Source: Acidobacteriota bacterium
GTDB taxonomy: Bacteria; Acidobacteriota; Terriglobia; Bryobacterales; Bryobacteraceae
Direction: 5' to 3'
Assembly: GCA_026393985.1 (NCBI GenBank)
Contig: JAPKZB010000081.1
Location: 34,135 to 98,134, forward strand
DNA: 64,000 bases
This document shows positions 1-7,953 of the stretch, one piece after another; the first letter of the stretch is position 1, and each line of letters starts with the position of its first letter. The notes under the pieces were generated by a model. It did no database searches. It was not told the DNA's origin and worked only from the letters and a program-made list of their open reading frames with translations. The translations under genes and the position numbers were made by a program.

Positions 1-1
1 C

Positions 2-1132
2 GTCGTGAGCATCAGCGGCGTGCCGGAGGGCATTCCAGCCGAGCTGTCCGCCCACTACCAGAGCGAACGCGTCAAGCGGCTCCGCGAGGCCGGGGCCATC
101 GGGCTGATCCTGATCCAGAACCCGGCGCAGATGGACGTGCCGTGGGCGCGGGCGAGCCGCGCGCGGCTGCTGCCGTCCATGAGCCTGGACGTACCGCCGA
201 AGCCGGAGGAGGGCAGCCTGCAGATTGGCCTGGCCTGGAACGCCGAACACGGTGACAAGCTGCTGGCTGGCAGCGGCCACACCATGGCGGAGCTGCTCGC
301 GCTGGCCACGGCCAAGAAGCGGCTGCCGCGGTTTGCGCTGCCAGTGGAGCTTCGCGCCGTGCAGGCCTACGAAAAAGAGAAGGTGGAGTCGCAGAACGTA
401 GTGGCGCTGCTGCCGGGGACGGATTCGCAGCGTAAGAACGAAATCGTGGTGCTTTCGGCGCATCTGGACCATGTGGGCAAGAGCCGTGCCTTTGCCGGCG
501 ATGCGATCCATAACGGCGCGATGGACAACGCCTCGGGCGTGGCGGCGCTGCTCGAGATTGCGCGGGCGATCAAGGAGTCCGGCGTGAAGCTGAAGCGGAG
601 CGTGGCGTTTGTGGCCGTGACGGGCGAAGAGAAGGGTCTACTGGGTTCGAAGTTCTACGCCGAGAACCCGACGATACAGGGCAAGATGGTCAGCGAGTTA
701 AACATGGACATGTTTTTGCCGATCCATCCGCTGCGGGTGATCAAGCTGCTGGGGGTGGACGAATCGGATCTCGGGCCGCGGTTTCAGCGCATCGCCGAGA
801 AGCATGGCGTGAAGATTCAGCGCGACCCGCAGCCGGAGCGGAATATCTTCATCCGCAGCGACCAGTACAATTTCGTCAAGCAGGGTGTGCCGTCGCTCTA
901 TCCGGCCTTTGGCGCCGAGCCGGGCAGCGAGGATGAAAAGACGCAGAAGGCTTGGCTGCAGGAGCGGTACCACGCGGTGTCGGACGATGTGAATCAGCCC
1001 GTGGATAAGGCCGGGGCGGCGAAGTTCATCGAGATTCTGATTGAGTTCACGCGCGAGGTGGCGGATGCGCCCGCGGCACCGCAATGGAAGCCCGAGAGCT
1101 TTTTCCGCCGTTTTGTGAAGGCTGGGTCATAA
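2..1132 (+). CDS. M28-family zinc peptidase, 5' end missing
   Basis: C-terminal 376 or so residues of an exported-type aminopeptidase; the reading frame is open to the left edge, so the true start, and any signal peptide, lie outside the window. The first 80 residues look like the end of a PA (protease-associated) domain. The M28 catalytic core follows: HLDHVG supplies the first zinc His, GAMDNASG the bridging Asp, TGEEKG the catalytic Glu and zinc Glu, NMDM the next acidic ligand, and a late HAVSDD the last His. All the expected metal ligands are present, so it should be active on N-terminal residues of peptides. galT begins 10 bases downstream on the same strand. Confidence 0.88.
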   Translation, partial: VVSISGVPEGIPAELSAHYQSERVKRLREAGAIGLILIQNPAQMDVPWARASRARLLPSMSLDVPPKPEEGSLQIGLAWNAEHGDKLLAGSGHTMAELLALATAKKRLPRFALPVELRAVQAYEKEKVESQNVVALLPGTDSQRKNEIVVLSAHLDHVGKSRAFAGDAIHNGAMDNASGVAALLEIARAIKESGVKLKRSVAFVAVTGEEKGLLGSKFYAENPTIQGKMVSELNMDMFLPIHPLRVIKLLGVDESDLGPRFQRIAEKHGVKIQRDPQPERNIFIRSDQYNFVKQGVPSLYPAFGAEPGSEDEKTQKAWLQERYHAVSDDVNQPVDKAGAAKFIEILIEFTREVADAPAAPQWKPESFFRRFVKAGS

Positions 1133-1142
1133 TAGGGGGTTC

Positions 1143-2144
1143 ATGCCCGAGCTTAGAAAAGACCCCGTCACCGGCCGTTGGGTGATTATTTCGACCGATC
1201 GCGCGAGGCGCCCCTCTGATTTTACCCGCGCCACAGTGGAGCCGACCGGCGCCCGCTTCTGCCCGTTTTGCTCCGGCAACGAAGATAAGACGCCGCCAGA
1301 GGTGTTGGCCTACCGGACCGACGGGCTGACGCACGGCGGGCGCTGGAGCCTGCGCGTGGTGCCGAACAAGTTTCCTGCCCTGCGCGTTGAGGGAGACCTC
1401 GACCGGCAGGGAGAAGGCCTGTACGACCGCATGAACGGAGTGGGGGCGCACGAGGTGGTGATCGAGACTCCGGACCACATGGCGACGCTGGCTTCGATGA
1501 GCGAGCGGCAGGTGGCCGAGTTGATCTGGGCGTTCCGCGACCGGGTGCTCGACCTCAAACGCGACAAGCGGCTGCGCTACATGATGCTGTTCAAGAACCA
1601 CGGCGAGAGCGCCGGGGCTTCGCTCGAGCATCCGCACTCGCAGATTATCGCGCTGCCGGTGGTGCCCAAGCGGGTGCAGGAGGAGCTCGACGGCGCACGG
1701 AAGTACTTTGACTTCAAAGAGCGCTGCGTCTACTGCGACATGCTGCGGCAGGAGCTGAAAGACAGCGAACGGTTGATTCTGGCCACCGATGAGTTCGCGG
1801 GCATCTCACCGTTTGCCGCGCGCTTCCCGTTTGAAACCTGGATTATGCCGCGGCGGCACGAGTCTCATTTCGAGGCGATCCGCGAAGCGGAGGTGCTGAA
1901 TCTCGCCTGGGTGCTGCGAAACATTCTGCGGAAGATGGACCGGGTGCTCGAAAAGCCCGCCTTCAACCTGATTGTGCATTCGGCCCCGGTGCAGGAGGCG
2001 GCCGCCGAGCACTATCACTGGCACATCGAAATCATTCCCAAGCTGACCCGCGTGGCGGGGTTTGAGTGGGGGACGGGTTTCTACATCAACCCGACGCCGC
2101 CCGAAGAGTCGGCTCGCTTTCTGCGGGAAGCGGGATTATCATAA
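1143..2144 (+). CDS. galT: Galactose-1-phosphate uridylyltransferase
   Basis: Leloir-pathway enzyme that exchanges UMP between UDP-glucose and galactose-1-phosphate in the cytoplasm. The 333-residue length is normal. The N-terminal CPFC pair (residues 40-43) is the structural zinc site, and HPHSQ at 163-167 carries the nucleophilic histidine (H165) that becomes uridylylated. A second His-rich stretch near residue 285 (HYHWHIE) matches the C-terminal half of the duplicated HIT-like fold. The ATG is preceded by a purine-rich AGGGGG four bases away. No galK or galE is nearby, so the gene stands alone behind the peptidase. Confidence 0.95.
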   Translation: MPELRKDPVTGRWVIISTDRARRPSDFTRATVEPTGARFCPFCSGNEDKTPPEVLAYRTDGLTHGGRWSLRVVPNKFPALRVEGDLDRQGEGLYDRMNGVGAHEVVIETPDHMATLASMSERQVAELIWAFRDRVLDLKRDKRLRYMMLFKNHGESAGASLEHPHSQIIALPVVPKRVQEELDGARKYFDFKERCVYCDMLRQELKDSERLILATDEFAGISPFAARFPFETWIMPRRHESHFEAIREAEVLNLAWVLRNILRKMDRVLEKPAFNLIVHSAPVQEAAAEHYHWHIEIIPKLTRVAGFEWGTGFYINPTPPEESARFLREAGLS

Positions 2145-2176
2145 CGACACAGGAGAGCCGGACAGGAGTGAGCCGC

Positions 2177-2740
2177 ATGCAGCGCCGAGTTTTTCTTTCT
2201 TCTCTTTCGTTCGCCGCCGGAGCGTGGGCGCAATCGGCGACCAAGCCTAAGCTGGACGTGCCCTACGTGCCGACAACGGAGAAGGCGGTACAGGAGATGC
2301 TGAAGCTGGCGCAGGTGAAGAAGACCGATGTGCTGTACGACCTCGGCTGCGGCGACGGGCGGATTGTGATTGCGGCCGCCAAGCAGTACGGGGCGCGGGG
2401 CGTGGGCATCGATATCGACCCGCAGCGGATTCAGGAGGCGCGCGCGAACGCGCGGACGGCGGGTGTGGAATCGCTCGTCCGGTTTGAACAGAAAGACCTG
2501 TTTCAATCCGAGTTCGGCGAGGCGACCGTGGTGACGCTGTTTCTGCTGCCGAGCATCAACCTGAAGCTGCGGCCGCGGCTGCTGGCACAGTTAAAGCCGG
2601 GCACGCGTCTTGTTTCAAACACCTTCGACATGGGCGACTGGAAGCCGGAGAAGGTGGTTAACCTCGAGACCTACGAAGATCCGGAGTTCTACGGGCTGAG
2701 CCAGACGCTGTATCTGTGGACGATTCCCGCCCGGGGTTAA
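2177..2740 (+). CDS. Exported class I SAM-dependent methyltransferase
   Basis: The 187-residue protein has a Rossmann methyltransferase core: DLGCGDGR is motif I (SAM binding), followed by GIDIDP for the acidic ribose-binding residue. The chosen ATG has AGGAG eight bases upstream and starts a leader with a twin-arginine (QRRVFLSS) and an Ala-rich segment ending AWAQ, as in a Tat signal peptide. A frame open further upstream overlaps galT and has no ribosome site. Methyltransferases are normally cytoplasmic because SAM is, so an exported one is odd; the substrate is unknown. Its stop codon interlocks with that of the convergent next gene. Confidence 0.75.
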   Translation: MQRRVFLSSLSFAAGAWAQSATKPKLDVPYVPTTEKAVQEMLKLAQVKKTDVLYDLGCGDGRIVIAAAKQYGARGVGIDIDPQRIQEARANARTAGVESLVRFEQKDLFQSEFGEATVVTLFLLPSINLKLRPRLLAQLKPGTRLVSNTFDMGDWKPEKVVNLETYEDPEFYGLSQTLYLWTIPARG

Positions 2741-4752
2741 GGGCGGGGGCCGAACCGTTCGATCTCTTTGATCAGAAACGAGTAATCTTCAAACGGCGGC
2801 CCACCGAGGCGGGACCAGCGGACGTTGCCTTGCTTGTCGATCAGGATGGTGGCGTGGATTTCCATCTCTTCAAAGTCGTCGTAGGCGAGGAAGCGGCGGG
2901 CGTTGGCGCTGCCTGGATCCGAGAGAAAACGGATGGACTGGTAGGCGGCTTCGGCGCCGAGCGTCTTGTTGACGGCGGGAGCATTAGGACTGACGGCGAG
3001 CACGTCGGTATCGAGGCGCTTCCAATCGGCGGCTTTCGCTTGCAGGCCGCGGAGCTGCTGCAGACAGTGGGGGCACTCACGACCGAGATAAAAGACGAGA
3101 ATTGTGTTGCGGCCCTTTTGCGCGGCCATGGTTGCGGGTTTGCTGTCGGGGTCGAGGGCGTCAAGGGCGGGAGCGGCGAAGGGCGACCAGTGGTCGGGGC
3201 CGAACTGGCGCAGCGTTTCGGTTTGGTAGTGGCGCTGGGGTTCGGCCAGGCGCACGGGCGTGGGTTTGCCTGCGCGGTCTAGTCCCGCGAGGGCGAAACG
3301 GTCGTTGCGGGTGAGCGCGAGCGCCTTTTCAAAGGCGCGGACAGCAAGGTCGTTGGCGCCGGCGGCGAGATAGGCGTGGCCGAGGGCGTTGAAGAGGACT
3401 TCGGGATAGGAGGGCGGGTCGTTGTCGGCCAACTGCATGGAGTGCTGCTTTTCGGCTGCCTGGCTGAGCAGGTTCAGCCCAAGCAGCGTTTCGCCTTTGG
3501 CCAGGGCGAGGCGCGCTTTGAGGTCGAGCGCCATGATCGGATAAAGGCGCTCAACGGCCTTTTCCTTGGCGAGTTGGTCGAGGGCCTCCATGGCCTTTTC
3601 GCCCTGTTCGCGCTGGTTGAGGGCAAAGTGGGCGCGAGCTTCGGCATAGGCTTTAAGGAGCTGATCGGCCGGGATCTTACGCCAGGGGATGCCGCCGGAG
3701 GCGAGCAGGTCGTTCCACCGTTCGTACTTGACGAGGGTGCGGACCCAGGAGCGGATGCCCTGCGAGTGGGGGCTGAAGGGAGCCTCGCCGTTGGACTTGG
3801 GATCCTGCGGTGCTTCGACTAACTCGCGGGCACCGGCCAGGGCCAGCTCCGGCAGGCCCAACTGCTCCTGGATGTAGTTCAGATAGTGGCGATTATGGCC
3901 CCAGTTCCAGTAGTTGAAGGGAAAAACCTGCTGGACGTGCATGTTTTTGACCTCCGTGCGGGTGGCGGCGTCCATGGCGATGGCGGCCTCCTGCCACAGG
4001 CCCACCTGCGCGTAGATGTGGCCGGGCATATGCAGGGCGTGGCCGAGGTTCGGGGCGATGGCGCCGTAGCGTTTACAACTGGCGAGAGCCGCCTCGGGTT
4101 CGTGGTAATTCCAGTTATGGATGCGGTAGTGATGGAGGCCGGGGTGGTTGGGCTGGCGCTGTTCGACTTCGCGGAGGATGAGTTCGGTGCCATAGCGGGA
4201 GTCGCCCATGTTGGCAAGGGCCAGCAGGAGGCGGGCCTCGTCGTCGGCGGGATACTTCAGGCAGAGCGTTTCGAGGATCTTCTTGTAGCGGACGTTGCGT
4301 TCGCGGTCGTCGTCGCTGCGGTCGCGGAGGCGGTCGGTCCGCTCGCGGGCTTCGAGGGCTTCGATGTAGAGCTGTTCGCGTTCGGTGACGGAGGCCTTGC
4401 GTTTAGCGGCTTCCTGGATGAAGGGGACGCTGCGTTCATCGCCGGCGGCGCGGGCCAGGCCCCAGTAGCACATGGCGTTTTCCGGTTCGAGCTTGAGGCA
4501 CCAGCGGAAGGCGCGTTCGGCTTCGAAGTCGGAGAAGGAGTGCAGCAGGGTGTTGCCCTGGTTGAACCACTGCTGCACCTCGGGGTTTTTGTGCGTGATG
4601 GGGAAGTGGACGGTACCGATGCCGGTCATGCGCTGCGGCCGGGTGCGGGGGCCGGTGTCGAAGGCTTCTCCTTTGTGCGAATGGCCGGCGCGGATCTCAG
4701 CCGCCGGGAGGAGGGAGGCGAGGAGCAGCAGGGATACCGTTGTTTTGATCAC
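2737..4752 (-). CDS. Exported TPR protein with C-terminal redoxin domain
   Basis: 671 residues. An N-terminal signal sequence (MIKTTVSLLLLASLLPAAE) is followed by a long helical region of tetratricopeptide-like repeats (about residues 50-500) and then a thioredoxin/peroxiredoxin-like domain (about 530-671) with CPHC in the position of the redox-active CXXC. The TPR part probably binds protein partners and the redoxin part probably shuffles disulfides or reduces peroxides in the periplasm; both roles are inferred from the folds. The start is GTG, six bases behind a TACACT hexamer, consistent with a leaderless message. No AhpC-type C-terminal resolving Cys is evident. Confidence 0.7.
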   Translation of the reverse strand: MIKTTVSLLLLASLLPAAEIRAGHSHKGEAFDTGPRTRPQRMTGIGTVHFPITHKNPEVQQWFNQGNTLLHSFSDFEAERAFRWCLKLEPENAMCYWGLARAAGDERSVPFIQEAAKRKASVTEREQLYIEALEARERTDRLRDRSDDDRERNVRYKKILETLCLKYPADDEARLLLALANMGDSRYGTELILREVEQRQPNHPGLHHYRIHNWNYHEPEAALASCKRYGAIAPNLGHALHMPGHIYAQVGLWQEAAIAMDAATRTEVKNMHVQQVFPFNYWNWGHNRHYLNYIQEQLGLPELALAGARELVEAPQDPKSNGEAPFSPHSQGIRSWVRTLVKYERWNDLLASGGIPWRKIPADQLLKAYAEARAHFALNQREQGEKAMEALDQLAKEKAVERLYPIMALDLKARLALAKGETLLGLNLLSQAAEKQHSMQLADNDPPSYPEVLFNALGHAYLAAGANDLAVRAFEKALALTRNDRFALAGLDRAGKPTPVRLAEPQRHYQTETLRQFGPDHWSPFAAPALDALDPDSKPATMAAQKGRNTILVFYLGRECPHCLQQLRGLQAKAADWKRLDTDVLAVSPNAPAVNKTLGAEAAYQSIRFLSDPGSANARRFLAYDDFEEMEIHATILIDKQGNVRWSRLGGPPFEDYSFLIKEIERFGPRP

Positions 4753-4758
4753 TCCTCC

Positions 4759-4764
4759 AGTGTA
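4759..4764 (-). promoter_or_regulatory. Putative -10 of a leaderless promoter (TPR-redoxin gene)
   Basis: TACACT ends six bases before the GTG start. The purine run in between (GGAGGA) is too close to act as a normal Shine-Dalgarno. Confidence 0.45.
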
Positions 4765-4773
4765 GCGGAGAGC

Positions 4774-7700
4774 CTAAAACTGGAGGCGCAGGGCGAGTTG
4801 GAAGCGCCGGGCGTTAGTGCCATCGGGCGGCCCGCTGTTGTTGTTCGGGGTGAGAAAGCTCACGTCGGGAGTCAGGAGCACGGGGCTGCTGAGCGGGGTG
4901 GTGACGGTGGTGGCGGCGGCTTGATAGATGATGTTCGAGTAGCCGTTGATGTTGGTGGTGTTCCAGAGATTGAAGGCTTCGCCGATCACTTCGGCGGTGA
5001 GGCGTTCGTTGAGCCGGAAGCGGCGGGACAGGCGGAGATCGAAACGGTAGTTCCATTCCCCGTAGAGCCCGTTGATGGGCTCGGTGGGCAGATAGCTCGT
5101 GCCGCCCTGGCCGAGGGTGCCGCCGAAGCCGTTCCACTGAGCGCCGTCGGGGGTTTGGAAGGGAAGGTTGGGCAGGGAGAGGGTGGAGGAGATGGGGCGC
5201 CCGGATTCGATGGTGTAGATGCCGCTCAGCAGGAAGCCTTTGAACTGCCAGATGCCGCTGTGGACGAGACGGTGGCGCTGGTCGGTGGGCGAGATCTGCC
5301 GGTTGCTTTCAACATCGAACTGATTGTAGAGCCGGGAGCCGGAGAAGGGCCCTTCCGAGCCGGCGCCGCCTCCGTTGCCGGTGCCGGCGACGTTTTCGGC
5401 CTTGGCCAGGGTGTAGCTCGTGTTGAACTGGAAGCCCTTGCCGTAGCGCTTCTTGAGTTCGATAAACATAGCGTTGTACCAGGTCTGGCCGATCGAACGG
5501 TTGACCTGGATGGAGCCGAGGTTGGGGTTGGGCCGGGAGATATTAATGTTGGTAACGGCTCCGGCGGCGGTGCGGGTTTGACCGGCGACGTAGGGCACGG
5601 TGAAGGAGGTGCCGTTGGGCAGGCGGAAGGTCCGTTCAAAGCGGGGAGCGGGCAGATTCTCGTCGGTCACCAGGGGGAATCGGCTGCCGCCGGTGCGGGC
5701 GTAGGAGACGGTGAGGGTGAGGTTCTTGATGATCTCGCGGTCGATGCCGAGGGAGATATCGAAGATGCGGGGCCGTTCAAAGTCGCTGGCGATACGGGTG
5801 ATGGAGACGGCGCCGGCGGCGGCGGGGGGAAGCGCCGGGAGGGTGGCGGGGTAGTTGGGGGCGCCGGGGTCGCCGGGGCGGAGGGTGAGGCCGATGGTGG
5901 CCGCGCGGGGGTCGGTGAGGCCGGTGCGGGTGAGGGCGTCGAGGAGGATGCCGTTGGGGGTGCGGGCGAAGTAGAGGCCCGCGCCGCCGCGGATGACGGT
6001 TTTGTTGCGGCCGCCAAGATTCCAGGCAAAGCCGGCGCGGGGGCCGAAGTTGTTGCGGTCGGCGGGGAAGGCGTTGGTTTCCGAAACGGCAGGGTTGGGG
6101 AACTGCGACTGGGGCAGGTGCTGATAGTCGTAGCGGAGGCCGAGATTCAGGGTGAGGTTTGAGGTGAGGCGCCACTGATCCTGGACGAATCCGGCGTAGT
6201 CGATGGTGGCGAAGGTCGTGCCTGGCAGGCCGAAGCTTTGGGTGAAGGTGGTGTACTGGCGGCCGGCGGGGTTGAGCAGGTCGCGGCCGAACAGCAGGGC
6301 GTTCGTGTAGTTGTAAGTGGCGCCGAAGTTGGCGGGGTTATCGATGCGGTCGGAGGCACGGTTGAACTCGCCGCCGAATTTGAAGATGTGGCGGCCCCGA
6401 ATGAGGGTGACGTTGTTGATGAACTGCAGGCGGCGCTCGTCGGGCAGGGCGGGCCGTTCGAGAAAGTTGGCGCGGCCGAAGGAGAAGTTGCCGACGAAGA
6501 CCTGCGGAGGCGGCTGGTCGCCGAACTGGAACTCGTGGTTGCGGCCCCACTGGAAGCGGAACTCGTTGATGGTGGTGGGGGTGAGGGTAGAGGTGAGCCG
6601 AGCGTTGGCGCTCCAGATGCGCACATCGTCGGTACCGTTGCGACCGACGTTGCCGAGGACGAGGGGGGTTTGGATGGCACCTTCACCGGAGGCCCAGAGC
6701 TGGTTGTAGAAGACCGAGAGGGTGTGTTTGGGGCTGAGGAGGTAGTCGACTTTGGTGAGGCCCAGATACTGGTTGGCATTGCGCGGCAGGGCGTTGCCGG
6801 GGGCGCCGCCGGGGAACTTGGCGCGGAGGAAGTTGACGCCGGCGGTGAAGGCGGCCTGGTCGGCGGCGGGGGCGTTGGCCGCGGGGGCGCCAACGAGCAG
6901 GACGCGGCCGAGGTCTTCGGTGACGAGGGGGAAGTCGCGCAGCTGCTGGTCGTAGTTGACGAAGTAGAAGAGCTTGTCTTTGCGCAAGGGGCCGGAGATG
7001 GAGCCGCCGAACTGGTCACGGCGCTCGTCGGGGCGGAAGGAGGCGAGGGGGTCGCGCGCGGTGAGGGCTTTATTGCGGAAGTACCAGAAGGCGTCGGTGT
7101 GGAAGCGGTTGGCGCCGGAGCGGACGGTAGCGTTGATGGTGCCGCCGGCGGCGCGGCCGAACTCGGCTAAGAAGGCGCCGCGGCCGACCTGGAATTCGCC
7201 GATGGCGTTGGCCGAGATGTTGCCGGCGATGCGGGTACGGCCGCGGGCTTCGGAGAAGTAGGCCTGGTTGTCGTCGTTGCCTTCGATCATGAAGTTGTTG
7301 AAGACGCCGGACTGGCCGCGGTAGGAGAGCAGGCCGAAGCGGCCGTCGCGGGTGACGCCGGGCGACAGGAGGGCGAACTGATCGAAGCGGCGTCCGTTGA
7401 TGGGGAGGTCCTGAATCTCGCGGCGGCCGACGCTGCTCACGTCAGAGGAGTTGGTGGTATCAAGGACGACAGACTGTTCGGTGACGGTAACCGTTTCGGT
7501 GACGGTGCCGACGGCGAGGCGCGCCTGGACTTGAGCGGTGGTGCCAACCAAAACGTTCACGTTGCTCTGCTCATAGCGGGAGAAGCCATCTTTGGTGAGG
7601 CGGACGGTGTAGGCGCCGGGGGGCAGCACGGGCACCTGGAACGTACCATTCGGCCCGGAAACCGTTTCCCGCACCTGGCCGGTGGACTGGCTGGTCACGA

Positions 7701-7848
7701 CAACCTTCACGCCGGGCACGACCTGGTTGGCCGGGTCGAGGACGGTGCCGGCCAGGGCCCCGGTGCCGAGTTGGCTCTGGGCGAAAGCGACGGGCAGCAG
7801 GTGGGCGGCGGCCAGCAGGCCAAACAGCGTGACGAGTTTTTTTATCAA
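4774..7848 (-). CDS. TonB-dependent receptor, Oar-like, carboxypeptidase-regulatory N-terminus
   Basis: 1024-residue outer-membrane receptor. The TTG start has AGGA upstream and gives a clean signal peptide (IKKLVTLFGLLAAAHLL, cleavage near AFAQ); the longer open frame would run into the divergent gene's promoter. Residues about 25-110 are a carboxypeptidase-regulatory-like beta sandwich (LAGTVLDPANQVVPG, then GSFxVPxLPPGxYxV type pattern). A plug domain follows (QDLPINGRRFDQ), then the long beta barrel ending in an aromatic C-terminal Phe (LALRLQF). These receptors import large ligands, often sugars or peptides, but the substrate here is not visible. The secreted protein starting 105 bases away on the other strand may act on the same ligand. 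Confidence 0.9.
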   Translation of the reverse strand: MIKKLVTLFGLLAAAHLLPVAFAQSQLGTGALAGTVLDPANQVVPGVKVVVTSQSTGQVRETVSGPNGTFQVPVLPPGAYTVRLTKDGFSRYEQSNVNVLVGTTAQVQARLAVGTVTETVTVTEQSVVLDTTNSSDVSSVGRREIQDLPINGRRFDQFALLSPGVTRDGRFGLLSYRGQSGVFNNFMIEGNDDNQAYFSEARGRTRIAGNISANAIGEFQVGRGAFLAEFGRAAGGTINATVRSGANRFHTDAFWYFRNKALTARDPLASFRPDERRDQFGGSISGPLRKDKLFYFVNYDQQLRDFPLVTEDLGRVLLVGAPAANAPAADQAAFTAGVNFLRAKFPGGAPGNALPRNANQYLGLTKVDYLLSPKHTLSVFYNQLWASGEGAIQTPLVLGNVGRNGTDDVRIWSANARLTSTLTPTTINEFRFQWGRNHEFQFGDQPPPQVFVGNFSFGRANFLERPALPDERRLQFINNVTLIRGRHIFKFGGEFNRASDRIDNPANFGATYNYTNALLFGRDLLNPAGRQYTTFTQSFGLPGTTFATIDYAGFVQDQWRLTSNLTLNLGLRYDYQHLPQSQFPNPAVSETNAFPADRNNFGPRAGFAWNLGGRNKTVIRGGAGLYFARTPNGILLDALTRTGLTDPRAATIGLTLRPGDPGAPNYPATLPALPPAAAGAVSITRIASDFERPRIFDISLGIDREIIKNLTLTVSYARTGGSRFPLVTDENLPAPRFERTFRLPNGTSFTVPYVAGQTRTAAGAVTNINISRPNPNLGSIQVNRSIGQTWYNAMFIELKKRYGKGFQFNTSYTLAKAENVAGTGNGGGAGSEGPFSGSRLYNQFDVESNRQISPTDQRHRLVHSGIWQFKGFLLSGIYTIESGRPISSTLSLPNLPFQTPDGAQWNGFGGTLGQGGTSYLPTEPINGLYGEWNYRFDLRLSRRFRLNERLTAEVIGEAFNLWNTTNINGYSNIIYQAAATTVTTPLSSPVLLTPDVSFLTPNNNSGPPDGTNARRFQLALRLQF

Positions 7849-7940
7849 TCCAAATCCTATTCTTGCCCACGGTAGCAAATCCAGGTTACCGAGCGATGAC
7901 GATTTCGCCGTCCGCGCCCCGGATCGGCCCGGGAATTGGA

Positions 7941-7946
7941 TAGAAT
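7941..7946 (+). promoter_or_regulatory. Putative -10 of a leaderless promoter
   Basis: TAGAAT lies seven bases before the ATG at 7954, with no purine-rich ribosome site between them. It lies in the 105-base divergent gap shared with TonB receptor 1. Confidence 0.5.
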
Positions 7947-7953
7947 CACGCCG

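Noticed and set aside
3886..6162. Long plus-strand frame, 758 codons, Gly/Val/Glu-rich
   Set aside because: It runs antisense through the TPR-redoxin gene and TonB receptor 1, has no domain-like pattern, and arises from the GC-rich third-position bias of the real genes.
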